Source of the DNA: Bacteroides congonensis
Lineage (GTDB): Bacteria; Bacteroidota; Bacteroidia; Bacteroidales; Bacteroidaceae
Length of the DNA: 64,000 nt
Direction of reading: 5' to 3'
NCBI RefSeq assembly: GCF_900130125.1
Contig: NZ_FQXY01000010.1
Coordinates: 62,001 to 126,000, forward strand
Part shown: positions 22,135 through 32,003 of the stretch, in pieces
How positions within the stretch are numbered: position 1 is the first letter of the stretch
How the letters are laid out: each line of letters begins with the position of its first letter
Program-made: the position numbers and the translations under genes
Notes under the pieces: generated by a model
Databases searched by the model: none
Told to the model about the DNA's origin: nothing
What the model saw: only the letters and a program-made list of their open reading frames with translations

Positions 22135-25100
22135 ATGAAAAAGAGCTTAAGACTAAAAGCCCTGCTTGTATTGTTGGTAGGACTCTTCCTTTCCATTGGA
22201 GCATTTGCACAGCAAATAGCTGTCAAGGGGCATGTGAAAGACACAACGGGTGAGCCTGTCATCGGTGCAAACGTACTGGTGAAAGGTACAACCAACGGAA
22301 CCATAACAGATTTCGACGGTAACTTTATGCTGAATGTACCGAAAGATGCCATTCTTTCCGTTTCATTCGTCGGCTATAAAACTGCGGAAGTGAAAGCCGC
22401 ACCTACCGTAATGGTAACATTAGAAGATGATTCTCAAGTACTGGATGCGGTAGTCGTTATCGGTTACGGTTCGGTGAAGAAGAATGACATGACAGGTTCG
22501 GTTACTGCCATCAAACCTGATAAACTGAACAAAGGTCTGATTACCAATGCGCAGGACATGATGACCGGTAAGATTGCCGGTGTGAGTGTCGTCAGCAAAG
22601 GCGGCGCTCCGGGTGCGGGCGCAACGATCCGTATCCGAGGCGGTTCTTCGCTGACTGCGGAAAACGACCCGCTGATTGTAATTGACGGTCTGGCAATGGA
22701 CAATAAAGGGGTGAAAGGTTTGTCCAACCCGCTTTCTATGGTCAATCCGAATGATATTGAAAGCTTTACCGTATTGAAAGATGCTTCGGCTACCGCTATT
22801 TACGGTTCACGTGCTTCCAACGGTGTCATCATCATTACGACAAAGAAAGGTCAGGCAGGTGCACGTCCCACCATTTCTTATGACGGTAATCTGTCTGTCA
22901 GTAATGTAAAATCGACCGTTGACGTGATGGATGGCAACCAATTCCGTTCTTTCATCAAGGACATCTGGGGAGAGGACAGCGAAGCTTACAGCAAACTAGG
23001 AAACGCCAATACCGACTGGCAGAAAGAAATCTTCCGCGCAGCCGTAAGTACAGACCATAATCTCACCATTTCCGGTGGATTGAAAAATATGCCTTACCGC
23101 GTCTCTTTCGGTTATACCAATCAGAACGGAATCCTGAAAACATCCAAGTTTGAACGTTATACGGCATCTGTCAGCCTGGCTCCTTCTTTCTTTCAGGATC
23201 ATCTGAAAGTGAATGCCAACCTGAAAGGTATGATTGCCAAGAACCGTTATGCTGACGGCAATGCGGTAGGTTCTGCTGTCAGTTTTGACCCTACACAGTC
23301 TGTCCGTTCCGACGATCCTTACCATCAATACTATTTCGATGGATTTTTCCAATGGAATACGGATGCTTCTTCTTTGAATGATGACACATGGAAACGTACT
23401 TTCAACGGTAATGCCCCCGGTAACCCTGTCGCCTTATTGGAAGAAAAGAACGACCGCGCCATCTCCAAATCTTTGATCGGTAATCTGGAACTGGACTATA
23501 AGTTTCATTTCTTGCCGGACTTGCACGCTCATGTGAACGGCGGTATGGATCTCTCTACGGGTAAGCAATATACGGATGTCTCTCCCTATTCCTCCACCAA
23601 CAACTATTATGGCAGCTACGGCTGGGAAGAAAAAGACAAGTATAACCTCTCTTTGAATGCCTACCTGCAATACAGCAAGGATTTCACCGACAAACATCGT
23701 TTCGACGTAATGGCAGGTTATGAATGGCAACACTTCCATGATACGTCCGATCAGGAATATTGGGGACTCTATCCGCTGTCAAACAATGTGGTGGAGAACA
23801 GAGGTCAGCGCTACAATAATACCGCAAGTGGTTCGGCTACGGAAAGTTATCTGGTATCTTTCTTCGGTCGTGTCAACTACACACTGCTGGATCGTTACCT
23901 GTTTACGGCAACCGTACGCCAGGATGGTTCTTCCCGTTTTCACAAAGACAACCGCTGGGGATTGTTCCCGTCTTTTGCCTTGGGATGGAAATTGAAAGAA
24001 GAAGCTTTCCTGAAAGACGTTGACGTACTTTCCGACTTAAAGCTTCGTCTGGGTTATGGTATCACCGGTCAGCAGAATATCAATTCGGGAGACTATCCGT
24101 ATCTGGCTGTTTATGAAACAAACAAGGACGGTGCTTACTATCCTATCCTGGGAGAGGGAATCACTTACCGTCCGAATGCATACAACCCGGATCTGAAATG
24201 GGAAAAGACCACCACCTACAATGTAGGTGTAGACTTCGGATTCCTGAACAACCGCATCAACGGTTCAGTGGATTATTACTATCGCAAGACCACCGATTTG
24301 CTGAACAGCGTATTCGTTTCCGCAGGAACGAATTTCAAAAACAAGGTATTGTCCAATGTCGGCTCACTGGAAAACTCCGGTGTGGAATTCTCTATCAATT
24401 CCAAGCCGGTTGTAACTACCGACTGGACATGGGATCTTGGTTTCAATATCACTTACAACAAGAACGAAATCACTAAATTAACCACCGGAGATAGCGAAAA
24501 TTATTATGTTGCTGCCGGAGACAACATCGGCGGCGGACGTGACATGAAAGCAATGGCGCACGCCGTAGGACATCCGGCTTCTTCATTCTATGTTTACCAA
24601 CAGGTGTATGACGAAAACGGAAGACCCATTGAAAACGAATTTGTAGACCGCAACGGAGACGGAACAATCAACGGTGACGACCGCTATTTCTACAAGAAGC
24701 CGACAGCCGACGTACTTATGGGACTTACTTCCCGCCTTTCTTACAAGTCATGGGATTTCAGTTTCTCACTGCGCGCCAGTTTGAACAATTATGTGTATAA
24801 CTCTGTCGAAGCAGGTGGCTCCGACTGCAACCCGACTTCCATCTATTCATTCGGCGCACTTAACAACCGCCCGTTGATGGGAGTGGCAAACAATATCCAA
24901 AGCAAGAACGACAACACCTTGCTGTCCGATTACTTCGTGCAGAATGCTTCTTTCATGAAATGTGACAACATCACTTTGGGATACTCGTTTAAAAAATTGT
25001 TCGGCGCTCCGATTGGCGGACGCGTATATGCAGCCGTACAAAACGTATTCACTATCAGCAAATACAAAGGACTTGATCCAGAAGTAGAAAACGGGTTGGA

Positions 25101-25158
25101 CAACAATATTTATCCACGTCCTCTGACTACGTTAATCGGTTTGAGCCTTAATTTCTAA
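22135..25158 (+). CDS. susC: SusC TonB-dependent outer-membrane starch oligosaccharide transporter
   Basis: Imports malto-oligosaccharides across the outer membrane, powered by TonB. The 1007-residue protein has a signal peptide ending in AFAQQ, a carboxypeptidase-regulatory-like domain (VKGHVKDTTGEPVIGANVLVKGT, about residues 25-110), a plug (IGYGSVKKNDMTGSV, IRIRGGSSL, DASATAIYGSRASNGVIIITTKKG), and a long C-terminal beta-barrel ending with an aromatic residue (LIGLSLNF). SusD follows after 20 bases, its normal lid partner. It lies 88 bases after susB with no −7 box seen, so it is co-transcribed. Confidence 0.97.
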   Translation: MKKSLRLKALLVLLVGLFLSIGAFAQQIAVKGHVKDTTGEPVIGANVLVKGTTNGTITDFDGNFMLNVPKDAILSVSFVGYKTAEVKAAPTVMVTLEDDSQVLDAVVVIGYGSVKKNDMTGSVTAIKPDKLNKGLITNAQDMMTGKIAGVSVVSKGGAPGAGATIRIRGGSSLTAENDPLIVIDGLAMDNKGVKGLSNPLSMVNPNDIESFTVLKDASATAIYGSRASNGVIIITTKKGQAGARPTISYDGNLSVSNVKSTVDVMDGNQFRSFIKDIWGEDSEAYSKLGNANTDWQKEIFRAAVSTDHNLTISGGLKNMPYRVSFGYTNQNGILKTSKFERYTASVSLAPSFFQDHLKVNANLKGMIAKNRYADGNAVGSAVSFDPTQSVRSDDPYHQYYFDGFFQWNTDASSLNDDTWKRTFNGNAPGNPVALLEEKNDRAISKSLIGNLELDYKFHFLPDLHAHVNGGMDLSTGKQYTDVSPYSSTNNYYGSYGWEEKDKYNLSLNAYLQYSKDFTDKHRFDVMAGYEWQHFHDTSDQEYWGLYPLSNNVVENRGQRYNNTASGSATESYLVSFFGRVNYTLLDRYLFTATVRQDGSSRFHKDNRWGLFPSFALGWKLKEEAFLKDVDVLSDLKLRLGYGITGQQNINSGDYPYLAVYETNKDGAYYPILGEGITYRPNAYNPDLKWEKTTTYNVGVDFGFLNNRINGSVDYYYRKTTDLLNSVFVSAGTNFKNKVLSNVGSLENSGVEFSINSKPVVTTDWTWDLGFNITYNKNEITKLTTGDSENYYVAAGDNIGGGRDMKAMAHAVGHPASSFYVYQQVYDENGRPIENEFVDRNGDGTINGDDRYFYKKPTADVLMGLTSRLSYKSWDFSFSLRASLNNYVYNSVEAGGSDCNPTSIYSFGALNNRPLMGVANNIQSKNDNTLLSDYFVQNASFMKCDNITLGYSFKKLFGAPIGGRVYAAVQNVFTISKYKGLDPEVENGLDNNIYPRPLTTLIGLSLNF

Positions 25159-25178
25159 ACCTACTAAAAATACCAATT

Positions 25179-26777
25179 ATGAAATTCAGATATATAAAAT
25201 CAATCCTATCGGCTGCCTCACTATTGCTGGCAGTCAGCGTGACTTCATGTATCGGTGATCTGGATGCCACTCCTATCGACCCGAACATAGTGATGACATT
25301 CGATCAGGCGAGCGTTTTTAACAAGATATATGGAACCCTCGGACTGACAGGACAGAAAGGCCCTGACGGAAGCGGTGATCTGGACGACATCGACGAAGGA
25401 ACTTCCTCTTTCTACCGTATGACGTGGTGCGCCAACCAATTGATGACAGATGAAGCGATTGTCAATTCATGGAACGATGCCGGTGTCGCTACTATCGCCG
25501 ATTGCAGTTGGAGTTCTTCCAATGAAATCGTAACAGGGCTCTATTACCGTCTGACATTCGACATCACTTTGTGCAACTACTTCCTTGAACAAACGGAAGG
25601 ACTGACTGATGATGAAACCATGCGCCAACGCGCAGAAGTACGTTTTATCCGTGCCCTGAACAACTACTACCTGATGGATATGTTCGGCAATCCGCCGTAT
25701 TGCGATAAAGTATCGACAGAGAAGCCTCAACAAATCCAACGTGCGGCTCTCTTCGCAAAGATTGAAGAAGAGTTGAAGGAAATCGGCGACGACGCTACCG
25801 CTACATTAGCGCAGCCTCTTCAGACGACTTATGGTCGTGTAGACCGTGTTGCCGCCTGGTTATTATTAGCGCGTATGTATCTCAACGCAGAAGTCTATAC
25901 CGGTACGCCCCAGTGGGGAAAAGCCAAGGAATATGCCCAAAAAGTAATTGGCTCCGGCTACAAACTGGCTCCTGTCTATAAGCACCTGTTCATGGCCGAC
26001 AATGATGGCAGCAATGTCAACAAAGCAAGACAGGAAGTGATACTCCCGATTCTGCAGGACGGCGTGCGAACCAAGAGTTGGGGTGGTTCGTTGTTCCTGA
26101 TTGCAGGTACACACAAGAGTGATACAGGCATGAATCCTTGGGGAAGCAAACAAGGATGGGGCGGCCCGCATTGTCGTCAGGCAATGGTAGCCAAATTCTT
26201 TCCGAATGTAAATGATGCCCCTTCCGTATTGGAAGACCAGATGGTAGTGGCTGCAAAAGACGACCGTGCCTTGATGTGTGGAGTACAAAGAACTACGTCG
26301 ACAGGAGACAACATGAGCTTTACAGACGGATTTGCGTGTGCCAAATTCTCTAATATCCGTGCAGATGGTGGTTTGACCAGCGATACTGACAATCCGGACA
26401 TGGATATTCCTTTACTTCGTATGGCGGAAGCCTATCTGATTGTGGCAGAAGCCAGTCTTCGTGAGAATAATGGCGTTTCGACTCAGGAGACAGTAGCTGC
26501 CATGCATGAAATCCGCAAGCGTGCAAACGCCGCTGAAGCCGCTTCATATACATTGACGGATATCCGTGACGAATGGGCGCGTGAGTTCTGGTTTGAAGGC
26601 CGCCGCCGTATCGACTTGGTTCGTTTTGGCAATTTCGGTGGTAACTCCGACTACAACTGGGATTGGAAAGGTGGAGAAAAGCAAGGTACCGGAATCAAGG
26701 AATTCCGTAACATTTATCCTATTCCTGCCAATGATATCAATGCCAATACGAATCTGGAGCAGAATCCCGAGTATTAA
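25179..26777 (+). CDS. susD: SusD starch-binding surface lipoprotein
   Basis: Surface lipoprotein that caps SusC and binds helical starch. The 532-residue protein has a signal peptide with lipobox ending at VTSC. TPR-like helices (WCANQLMTDEA, RFIRALNNYYLMDMFGNPPY, RVAAWLLLARMYLNAEVY) form the scaffold, and the C-terminal family block IRDEWAREFWFEGRRRIDLVRFG is present. It is part of the susB-G operon between susC and susE. Length and motif order match the SusD/RagB family. Confidence 0.97.
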   Translation: MKFRYIKSILSAASLLLAVSVTSCIGDLDATPIDPNIVMTFDQASVFNKIYGTLGLTGQKGPDGSGDLDDIDEGTSSFYRMTWCANQLMTDEAIVNSWNDAGVATIADCSWSSSNEIVTGLYYRLTFDITLCNYFLEQTEGLTDDETMRQRAEVRFIRALNNYYLMDMFGNPPYCDKVSTEKPQQIQRAALFAKIEEELKEIGDDATATLAQPLQTTYGRVDRVAAWLLLARMYLNAEVYTGTPQWGKAKEYAQKVIGSGYKLAPVYKHLFMADNDGSNVNKARQEVILPILQDGVRTKSWGGSLFLIAGTHKSDTGMNPWGSKQGWGGPHCRQAMVAKFFPNVNDAPSVLEDQMVVAAKDDRALMCGVQRTTSTGDNMSFTDGFACAKFSNIRADGGLTSDTDNPDMDIPLLRMAEAYLIVAEASLRENNGVSTQETVAAMHEIRKRANAAEAASYTLTDIRDEWAREFWFEGRRRIDLVRFGNFGGNSDYNWDWKGGEKQGTGIKEFRNIYPIPANDINANTNLEQNPEY

Positions 26778-26816
26778 AATCAGACCGAAGTTATACTTTT
26801 AAATAAACAGAGTAAT

Positions 26817-27965
26817 ATGAAAAAAATAAATATACTGACGTCCATATTAGTAGCGGCAGCCTTGCTGACTGCCTGCGAAGATGACAGGGACTCGAATCCT
26901 ACCATACAGGAACCTACGACTTTTGTATTGAACACTCCTGCCAACGCAATGTCCAACGTCTATGACCTGAACCAGTCCAAAAATATTGAACTGACTTGCA
27001 CGCAACCGGATTACGGTTATCCTGCCGTAGTGACTTATACCGTGCAAGCGGATTTAACTGATAAATGGACTGATGAAACGGAAACGGCAGATGCCTCTTA
27101 TCTGACATTACCCTCTACATCTACATCAGCGAAAGTGGATGCCAGTGCTCAGGAATTGAATAAGGCTATCGTAAAACTTGCCGGATGGGCATCGGAGAAT
27201 GAGTATGACGGTGAGCCGATGAGTGTATTTGTACGTTTGTACGCCCATATCGGAGATGGAGATTATCCTATACATTCCAATTCGATAGAACTGAAAGTAC
27301 TCCCCTATTATATGGATATATCTGACGCTGTTCCCGCTACTTATTATTTGCTGGGTGATTTCATCGGAGAAGTTCCCTGGGGAAATCCGACGATGACAGC
27401 AGGTAGCGCCTATATCCCGATGTCACTGGTGAAAGGATATGCGTATGACGCAAATACGGGTAAAGGAGAATTTACTTACACAGGATATATTCCTGCAGAT
27501 AAAGGATTTAAGGTAGTAGCTGTTCCCGGCGCATGGGACGACCAATGGGGAAATGCAGACAGCGAAGGTTTCACCAATTTGGTAAATGACAAGAATTCTC
27601 AAAATATTAAAGTGAATGCAGCCGGCTGGTACACACTTCATCTGAATACGATTGAGAATAAATTGACAATGAAAGCAACTACTTTCGAGACTCAGCCGAC
27701 AGAGTATGATGCCATCACATTGACTTATGGTTCGGAAACTATTGAATTGAACAAGGTAATCATGGAACACTCACATGTATGGTATGCCGACATAACAATC
27801 GCATCAAGTTGCAAAGCCAAGTTCACTTCCGGCGACAAGACTTGGGGCGGAGAGGTATTCCCGTTCGGCTCATTTGTCGACGGCGCAACAATCAGTTGCA
27901 AACCGGGCGATTATACCGTACTGTTCAACGAACTGGACGAGTGCTATTACTTCAAAGCAAAATAG
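26817..27965 (+). CDS. susE: SusE starch-binding surface lipoprotein
   Basis: Surface lipoprotein that holds starch near the SusCD transporter. The 382-residue protein has a lipobox (LLTAC), an N-terminal Ig-like spacer domain, and two tandem starch-binding modules: one with YYLLGDFIGEVPWG and an aromatic-rich loop (AVPGAWDDQWG), the other ending in FNELDECYYF. In B. thetaiotaomicron, SusE has a similar length (387) and layout. Twelve bases separate it from the susF frame. Confidence 0.93.
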   Translation: MKKINILTSILVAAALLTACEDDRDSNPTIQEPTTFVLNTPANAMSNVYDLNQSKNIELTCTQPDYGYPAVVTYTVQADLTDKWTDETETADASYLTLPSTSTSAKVDASAQELNKAIVKLAGWASENEYDGEPMSVFVRLYAHIGDGDYPIHSNSIELKVLPYYMDISDAVPATYYLLGDFIGEVPWGNPTMTAGSAYIPMSLVKGYAYDANTGKGEFTYTGYIPADKGFKVVAVPGAWDDQWGNADSEGFTNLVNDKNSQNIKVNAAGWYTLHLNTIENKLTMKATTFETQPTEYDAITLTYGSETIELNKVIMEHSHVWYADITIASSCKAKFTSGDKTWGGEVFPFGSFVDGATISCKPGDYTVLFNELDECYYFKAK

Positions 27966-27988
27966 ATTAATCTTAAATGCAGATAGAT

Positions 27989-29356
27989 ATGAAAAAATTA
28001 TCAATATATATAACCGTGCTACTGGCTGCCTCACTGACAGCCTGCAACGAAGATTTTAATGAAGGGGTAGCTTCTCCACAGTCTTACGGACAGGAAGAAG
28101 CCGCCGGCAAGATTACTTTTACGGCTACAGGCGTAGACCCGATCAATCTGGGAGATGTTGAGGAAGAATCCGTAGCAGTTGCCGTATTTACGGCTCCTGC
28201 CGTTGAAGAAGAAGCCTCTTTATCCTATAAAATGAAGTTGGATAATAAAGTGACTTTGTCAGTCAATAGTGACGGACATGTAATCACGAAAGATTTGCAA
28301 GATGCCGTAGCTCAAATATATGGTATTCGTCCGGTAGAACGTACCATGAAAGCTGTGCTTACTGCTTATGTGGCTTCCGGCAAGACAGTATATGCAGCAC
28401 CGGCTGAAGAATTTGAACTAAAAGTAACGCCCGAAGCCCCGGTTATTGAAAGTGCTTATTATATCAATGGCTCTCTGACTTGGGAACAGGATGTGGCATT
28501 TGGCAATACAAGCGGTGATCCTTATGCCAACCCGGTCTTTATAACAACCGTCCCTGCCGTGATTACGGACAAAGCAGGAGCACAAGACGCCTATTTCCTG
28601 ATTAAATCCAACTCCGGCAAGTCGCTAGGTACTGCGGACGCTGATAACGATGCCTTGGAAGGCAATCTTGTCTTATCAGAAACAGCGAAGCCAATAAAAA
28701 TATCCGGTGGGGATTATAAATCAGTCAAAATCTCCATAAATATGCTGGAAGGTACCTACAAGATTGAAAAGATAACGGATGCACCTTATTTATGGATACC
28801 GGGAAACCATCAGGGATGGGCGCCTTCACAAGCACCGACTTTGTTCAATCCGGAAGGAAACAAAGCTCATTGGGGAATGTCGGAACTGAACGGCGGCTTC
28901 AAGTTTACCGCACAACCCTATTGGCCGGATGCCTCAGATGATGGTGGGACTGATTATGGCTATGATTATTTCACGACAAAAGAGGGTATGACAAATGATG
29001 GTGGAAACTTATCACTGCCCCAAGGCATTTACTACATGGTAGTCAATTTGGATGATAAGTATGTCTCTGCAACCGAGATATCATCTATGGACATAATAGG
29101 CACAGCTGCAGGCGGATGGGAAAGCGGCAAAGAACTGACTTATGATGCAACGGAAAAATGCTGGACTGTAAATACGGAAATGACAGCGGGTGAATTTAAG
29201 CTTCGTGTCAACTCCACTTGGGATTCCGGTATTAGTTTCGGGGGAACATTAGATGCACCCACTCCTTTCTCAAGCGATAATATTGTGATGGACGCATCGG
29301 GTAACTACACTATAAAATTCTATCTAAACAGTAGATTAGTCCTCATCAAAGAATAA
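27989..29356 (+). CDS. susF: SusF starch-binding surface lipoprotein
   Basis: Surface lipoprotein with several starch-binding modules. From the ATG at 27989 it has 455 residues, slightly shorter than the 485 of B. thetaiotaomicron SusF. A lipobox (SLTAC) precedes an Ig-like domain and then modules with SAYYINGSLTWEQ, YLWIPGNHQGWAPSQAPTLF (aromatic binding platform) and MDIIGTAAGGWESGKELTYD. The final module ends in a short strand, NSRLVLIKE. The upstream ATG at 27977 adds four residues and spoils the basic start of the signal peptide. Confidence 0.92.
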   Translation: MKKLSIYITVLLAASLTACNEDFNEGVASPQSYGQEEAAGKITFTATGVDPINLGDVEEESVAVAVFTAPAVEEEASLSYKMKLDNKVTLSVNSDGHVITKDLQDAVAQIYGIRPVERTMKAVLTAYVASGKTVYAAPAEEFELKVTPEAPVIESAYYINGSLTWEQDVAFGNTSGDPYANPVFITTVPAVITDKAGAQDAYFLIKSNSGKSLGTADADNDALEGNLVLSETAKPIKISGGDYKSVKISINMLEGTYKIEKITDAPYLWIPGNHQGWAPSQAPTLFNPEGNKAHWGMSELNGGFKFTAQPYWPDASDDGGTDYGYDYFTTKEGMTNDGGNLSLPQGIYYMVVNLDDKYVSATEISSMDIIGTAAGGWESGKELTYDATEKCWTVNTEMTAGEFKLRVNSTWDSGISFGGTLDAPTPFSSDNIVMDASGNYTIKFYLNSRLVLIKE

Positions 29357-29429
29357 TAAAATAACAAATGGAGAGAACTGTTGAACGTAAAAGCAGCAAT
29401 AGTTCTCTCTACCTTCAAATTGAATAAGT

Positions 29430-31811
29430 ATGAAAAAAGATATAAGACATATATTCTGGATGCTGCTCTGTCTGTTCACGATAGCAGCATGTTCCGACGA
29501 AAACCACGAGATGTTAATCACCGGGCCGGAACTTCCCGAACTGGATCATGAACCGTCTATTGAAGAATTGGTAGAAGGAATCAATAATTACCCAACTAAA
29601 TTCAACGGTGACAAGCAAGGCAAAATCTGGTATAAAGCAGCCGCCGGCGACGACTTGTACGGCTATGAAGGCGATGTATATGTTCACATCGGCATCAATG
29701 ACTGGATGTATGTTCCTACGGAATGGGGCGTAAATGAAGATAAATACAAGGCGGAGAAAGTGGCGGAAAACATTTGGTACTTTACGCTTGCCCCGACAGT
29801 ACGCGAATGGTTTGGCGCGGAAAATGCAGCAAACATTCAAAATGTCTGCATCCTCTTCCGCAATGACGAGGCACTGACTGACGAGAAGAAAACCAGCGAC
29901 TTCTTTATCACAGTAACAGGAGACAAGACTTTCACGCCGGCTCCGGTAGAGATAGCCGCCTGTCCGGTAAATGAAGCCGGTATTCATCCATCCGCCGACG
30001 GAACATCCGTGACTTTCGCACTATACGACTTGGATACGGATAACAATTATAAGGATTATGCTTGCCTGATTGGCGACTTCAATGATTGGGAGCTTAGCAC
30101 GGAATATCAGATGAAGCGTGATAATGACAAACACTTCTGGTGGTACACCGTTACGGGCATCGATCCTACCAAAGAGTATGGCTTCCAATATTATATGGGC
30201 AGCGAAAAAGACGGAAACGTCCGCATTGGCGACCCCTATTGTGAAAAGGTTTTGGATGGCTCGAACGACAAATATCTTGTAGAACAGGGAGTTTATCCGG
30301 CCAGTGCCATACAGTATCCGAATGGAAAGACAACAGGTATTGTCTCCGTATTCCAAACAAAACCGGCATCCTACAACTGGCAGGTGTCCGATTTCAAGAT
30401 TAAGAATACGGATAATATGGTAATATACGAACTGTTGTTCCGCGACTTCACGCAAACAGGTTCCGAACTTGCCACCGGTACCATTAAAGAAGCTACGAAG
30501 CATCTGGATTACATCAAGAGCTTGGGAGTGAATGCAATTGAACTTATGCCGGTACAAGAGTTCGATGGAAATAATAGTTGGGGCTATAATCCTTGTTATT
30601 ATTTTGCAATGGACAAGGCATATGGAACGAAAGAGGAATATAAACAATTCATTGATGAATGTCATAAACAAGGCATTGCAGTATTGTTGGATGTTGTCTA
30701 CAACCACGCTACAGGAAGTCATCCATTTGCGAAACTTTATTGGAATTCGAAGGAAAGCAAGACTGCCAAGAATAATCCTTGGTTCAATGTCGATGCTCCG
30801 CATCCATTCAGCGTATTCCATGACTTCAATCACGAATCACCGCTTGTACGTGAATTCGTAAAACGCAACTTGAAGTTCTTGTTGGAAGAGTATAAGTTTG
30901 ACGGTTTCCGTTTTGACCTGACCAAAGGATTTACTCAAAACAAGAGCAATGAATCAACGGCAAGCAATAAGGATGATTCCCGTATTGCTATCTTGAAGGA
31001 TTATTATGAAACAGTCAACACGACTAATCCTAACGCAGTAATGATACTCGAACACTTCTGCAATACAGATGAAGAGTCAGAATTGGCCAAAGCGGGGATG
31101 AAACTATGGCATAATATGAATGAAAGCTATTGCCAGTCCGGAATGGGAGAATCAAGCAAATCAGATTTCTCATACATGAGAAATAGCGGAATGCCTGCCG
31201 GGGGATGGGTTAATTTCATGGAAAGCCATGATGAAGAAAGAGTCGCATACAAGCAAACTGCTTTCGGTAATCTTAAAGATGCACCTCTTGCTATCCGTAT
31301 AAAACAACTAGAGACAAATGCAGCCTTCTTCTTGACTGTTCCAGGGCCGAAAATGATTTGGCAGTTTGGCGAACTTGGATATGATTATTCCATAATGTAT
31401 AAGTACGATGGAACAATGGGAACTGAGAAGAATACGGATGCCAAGCCTGTGAAATGGGATTATCTTACTGACCAATATCGGAAAGGATTATATGACACTT
31501 ATAGCACTTTGCTGAAATTACGCAACGATAATCCTGACTTATTCAGCGACAACGCATTCAAAGACTGGAAAGTCGGTGTTTCCGATTGGGACAAAGGTCG
31601 TTATCTAAGATTGGAATCCACTACAAAGAAACTGGTTGTAGTAGGCAATTTCAAGAATGAACAGATTAATACAAGTGTGTACTTTGGTAACACGGGAGAT
31701 TGGTATGAATTGAATGGTGAAACATTGAATGTGACTAACAGTTCTGAACAGCCTGTTGCTATACCTGCAAATAGCTTCAAGTTATACACCAACTTTCCGG
31801 TAAACAATTGA
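29430..31811 (+). CDS. susG: Surface alpha-amylase of the sus operon (CBM98-CBM48-GH13_47 type)
   Basis: Cuts starch at the cell surface for import by SusC. The 793-residue lipoprotein (lipobox IAAC) is longer than B. thetaiotaomicron SusG (692) and differs in layout: an N-terminal starch-binding domain (about 45-165), a CBM48-like domain (ACLIGDFNDWELS, about 200-290) and a GH13 barrel from about 325. Catalytic regions are LLDVVYNHATG, FDGFRFDLTKG (nucleophile Asp), MILEHFCN (acid/base Glu) and ESHDEERV. No CBM58 insertion is seen inside the barrel. This matches the B. ovatus Sus amylase that founded GH13_47 and CBM98. It is last in the operon. Confidence 0.92.
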   Translation: MKKDIRHIFWMLLCLFTIAACSDENHEMLITGPELPELDHEPSIEELVEGINNYPTKFNGDKQGKIWYKAAAGDDLYGYEGDVYVHIGINDWMYVPTEWGVNEDKYKAEKVAENIWYFTLAPTVREWFGAENAANIQNVCILFRNDEALTDEKKTSDFFITVTGDKTFTPAPVEIAACPVNEAGIHPSADGTSVTFALYDLDTDNNYKDYACLIGDFNDWELSTEYQMKRDNDKHFWWYTVTGIDPTKEYGFQYYMGSEKDGNVRIGDPYCEKVLDGSNDKYLVEQGVYPASAIQYPNGKTTGIVSVFQTKPASYNWQVSDFKIKNTDNMVIYELLFRDFTQTGSELATGTIKEATKHLDYIKSLGVNAIELMPVQEFDGNNSWGYNPCYYFAMDKAYGTKEEYKQFIDECHKQGIAVLLDVVYNHATGSHPFAKLYWNSKESKTAKNNPWFNVDAPHPFSVFHDFNHESPLVREFVKRNLKFLLEEYKFDGFRFDLTKGFTQNKSNESTASNKDDSRIAILKDYYETVNTTNPNAVMILEHFCNTDEESELAKAGMKLWHNMNESYCQSGMGESSKSDFSYMRNSGMPAGGWVNFMESHDEERVAYKQTAFGNLKDAPLAIRIKQLETNAAFFLTVPGPKMIWQFGELGYDYSIMYKYDGTMGTEKNTDAKPVKWDYLTDQYRKGLYDTYSTLLKLRNDNPDLFSDNAFKDWKVGVSDWDKGRYLRLESTTKKLVVVGNFKNEQINTSVYFGNTGDWYELNGETLNVTNSSEQPVAIPANSFKLYTNFPVNN

Positions 31812-31860
31812 TTGAACGGTTGTAATCAGAATTATCATAGAAAACAACCTATAATAATGT

Positions 31861-31900
31861 AATAAATCCCTGTTCCACAATGTTGGAGCAGGGATTTATT
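31861..31900 (+). terminator. Terminator of the sus operon
   Basis: The stem AATAAATCCCTG / CAGGGATTTATT (31861-31872 with 31889-31900) contains an inner stem and is followed by a T-rich run. It lies 50 bases after the susG stop. Confidence 0.85.
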
Positions 31901-31963
31901 GCTTTAATTATTTCTTATCGGTAGATATTTTTCTCTTCAAGCATGAGTTCTTTTTCAGTCCTT

Positions 31964-31998
31964 TTAAGCAAGTTAGTTGTTTCATGCCTTGAAACTAT
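31964..31998. repeat. Lone unit resembling array 1
   Basis: The segment AAGCAAGTTAG followed by GTTTCATGCCTTGAAAC resembles the left edge of array 1 (4461-4494: AAGCAAG..CAAGTTAG..CCTTGCCTGAAAC). Only one dyad is present, so this may be a relic or a coincidence. Confidence 0.4.
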
Positions 31999-32003
31999 CC
32001 GCC

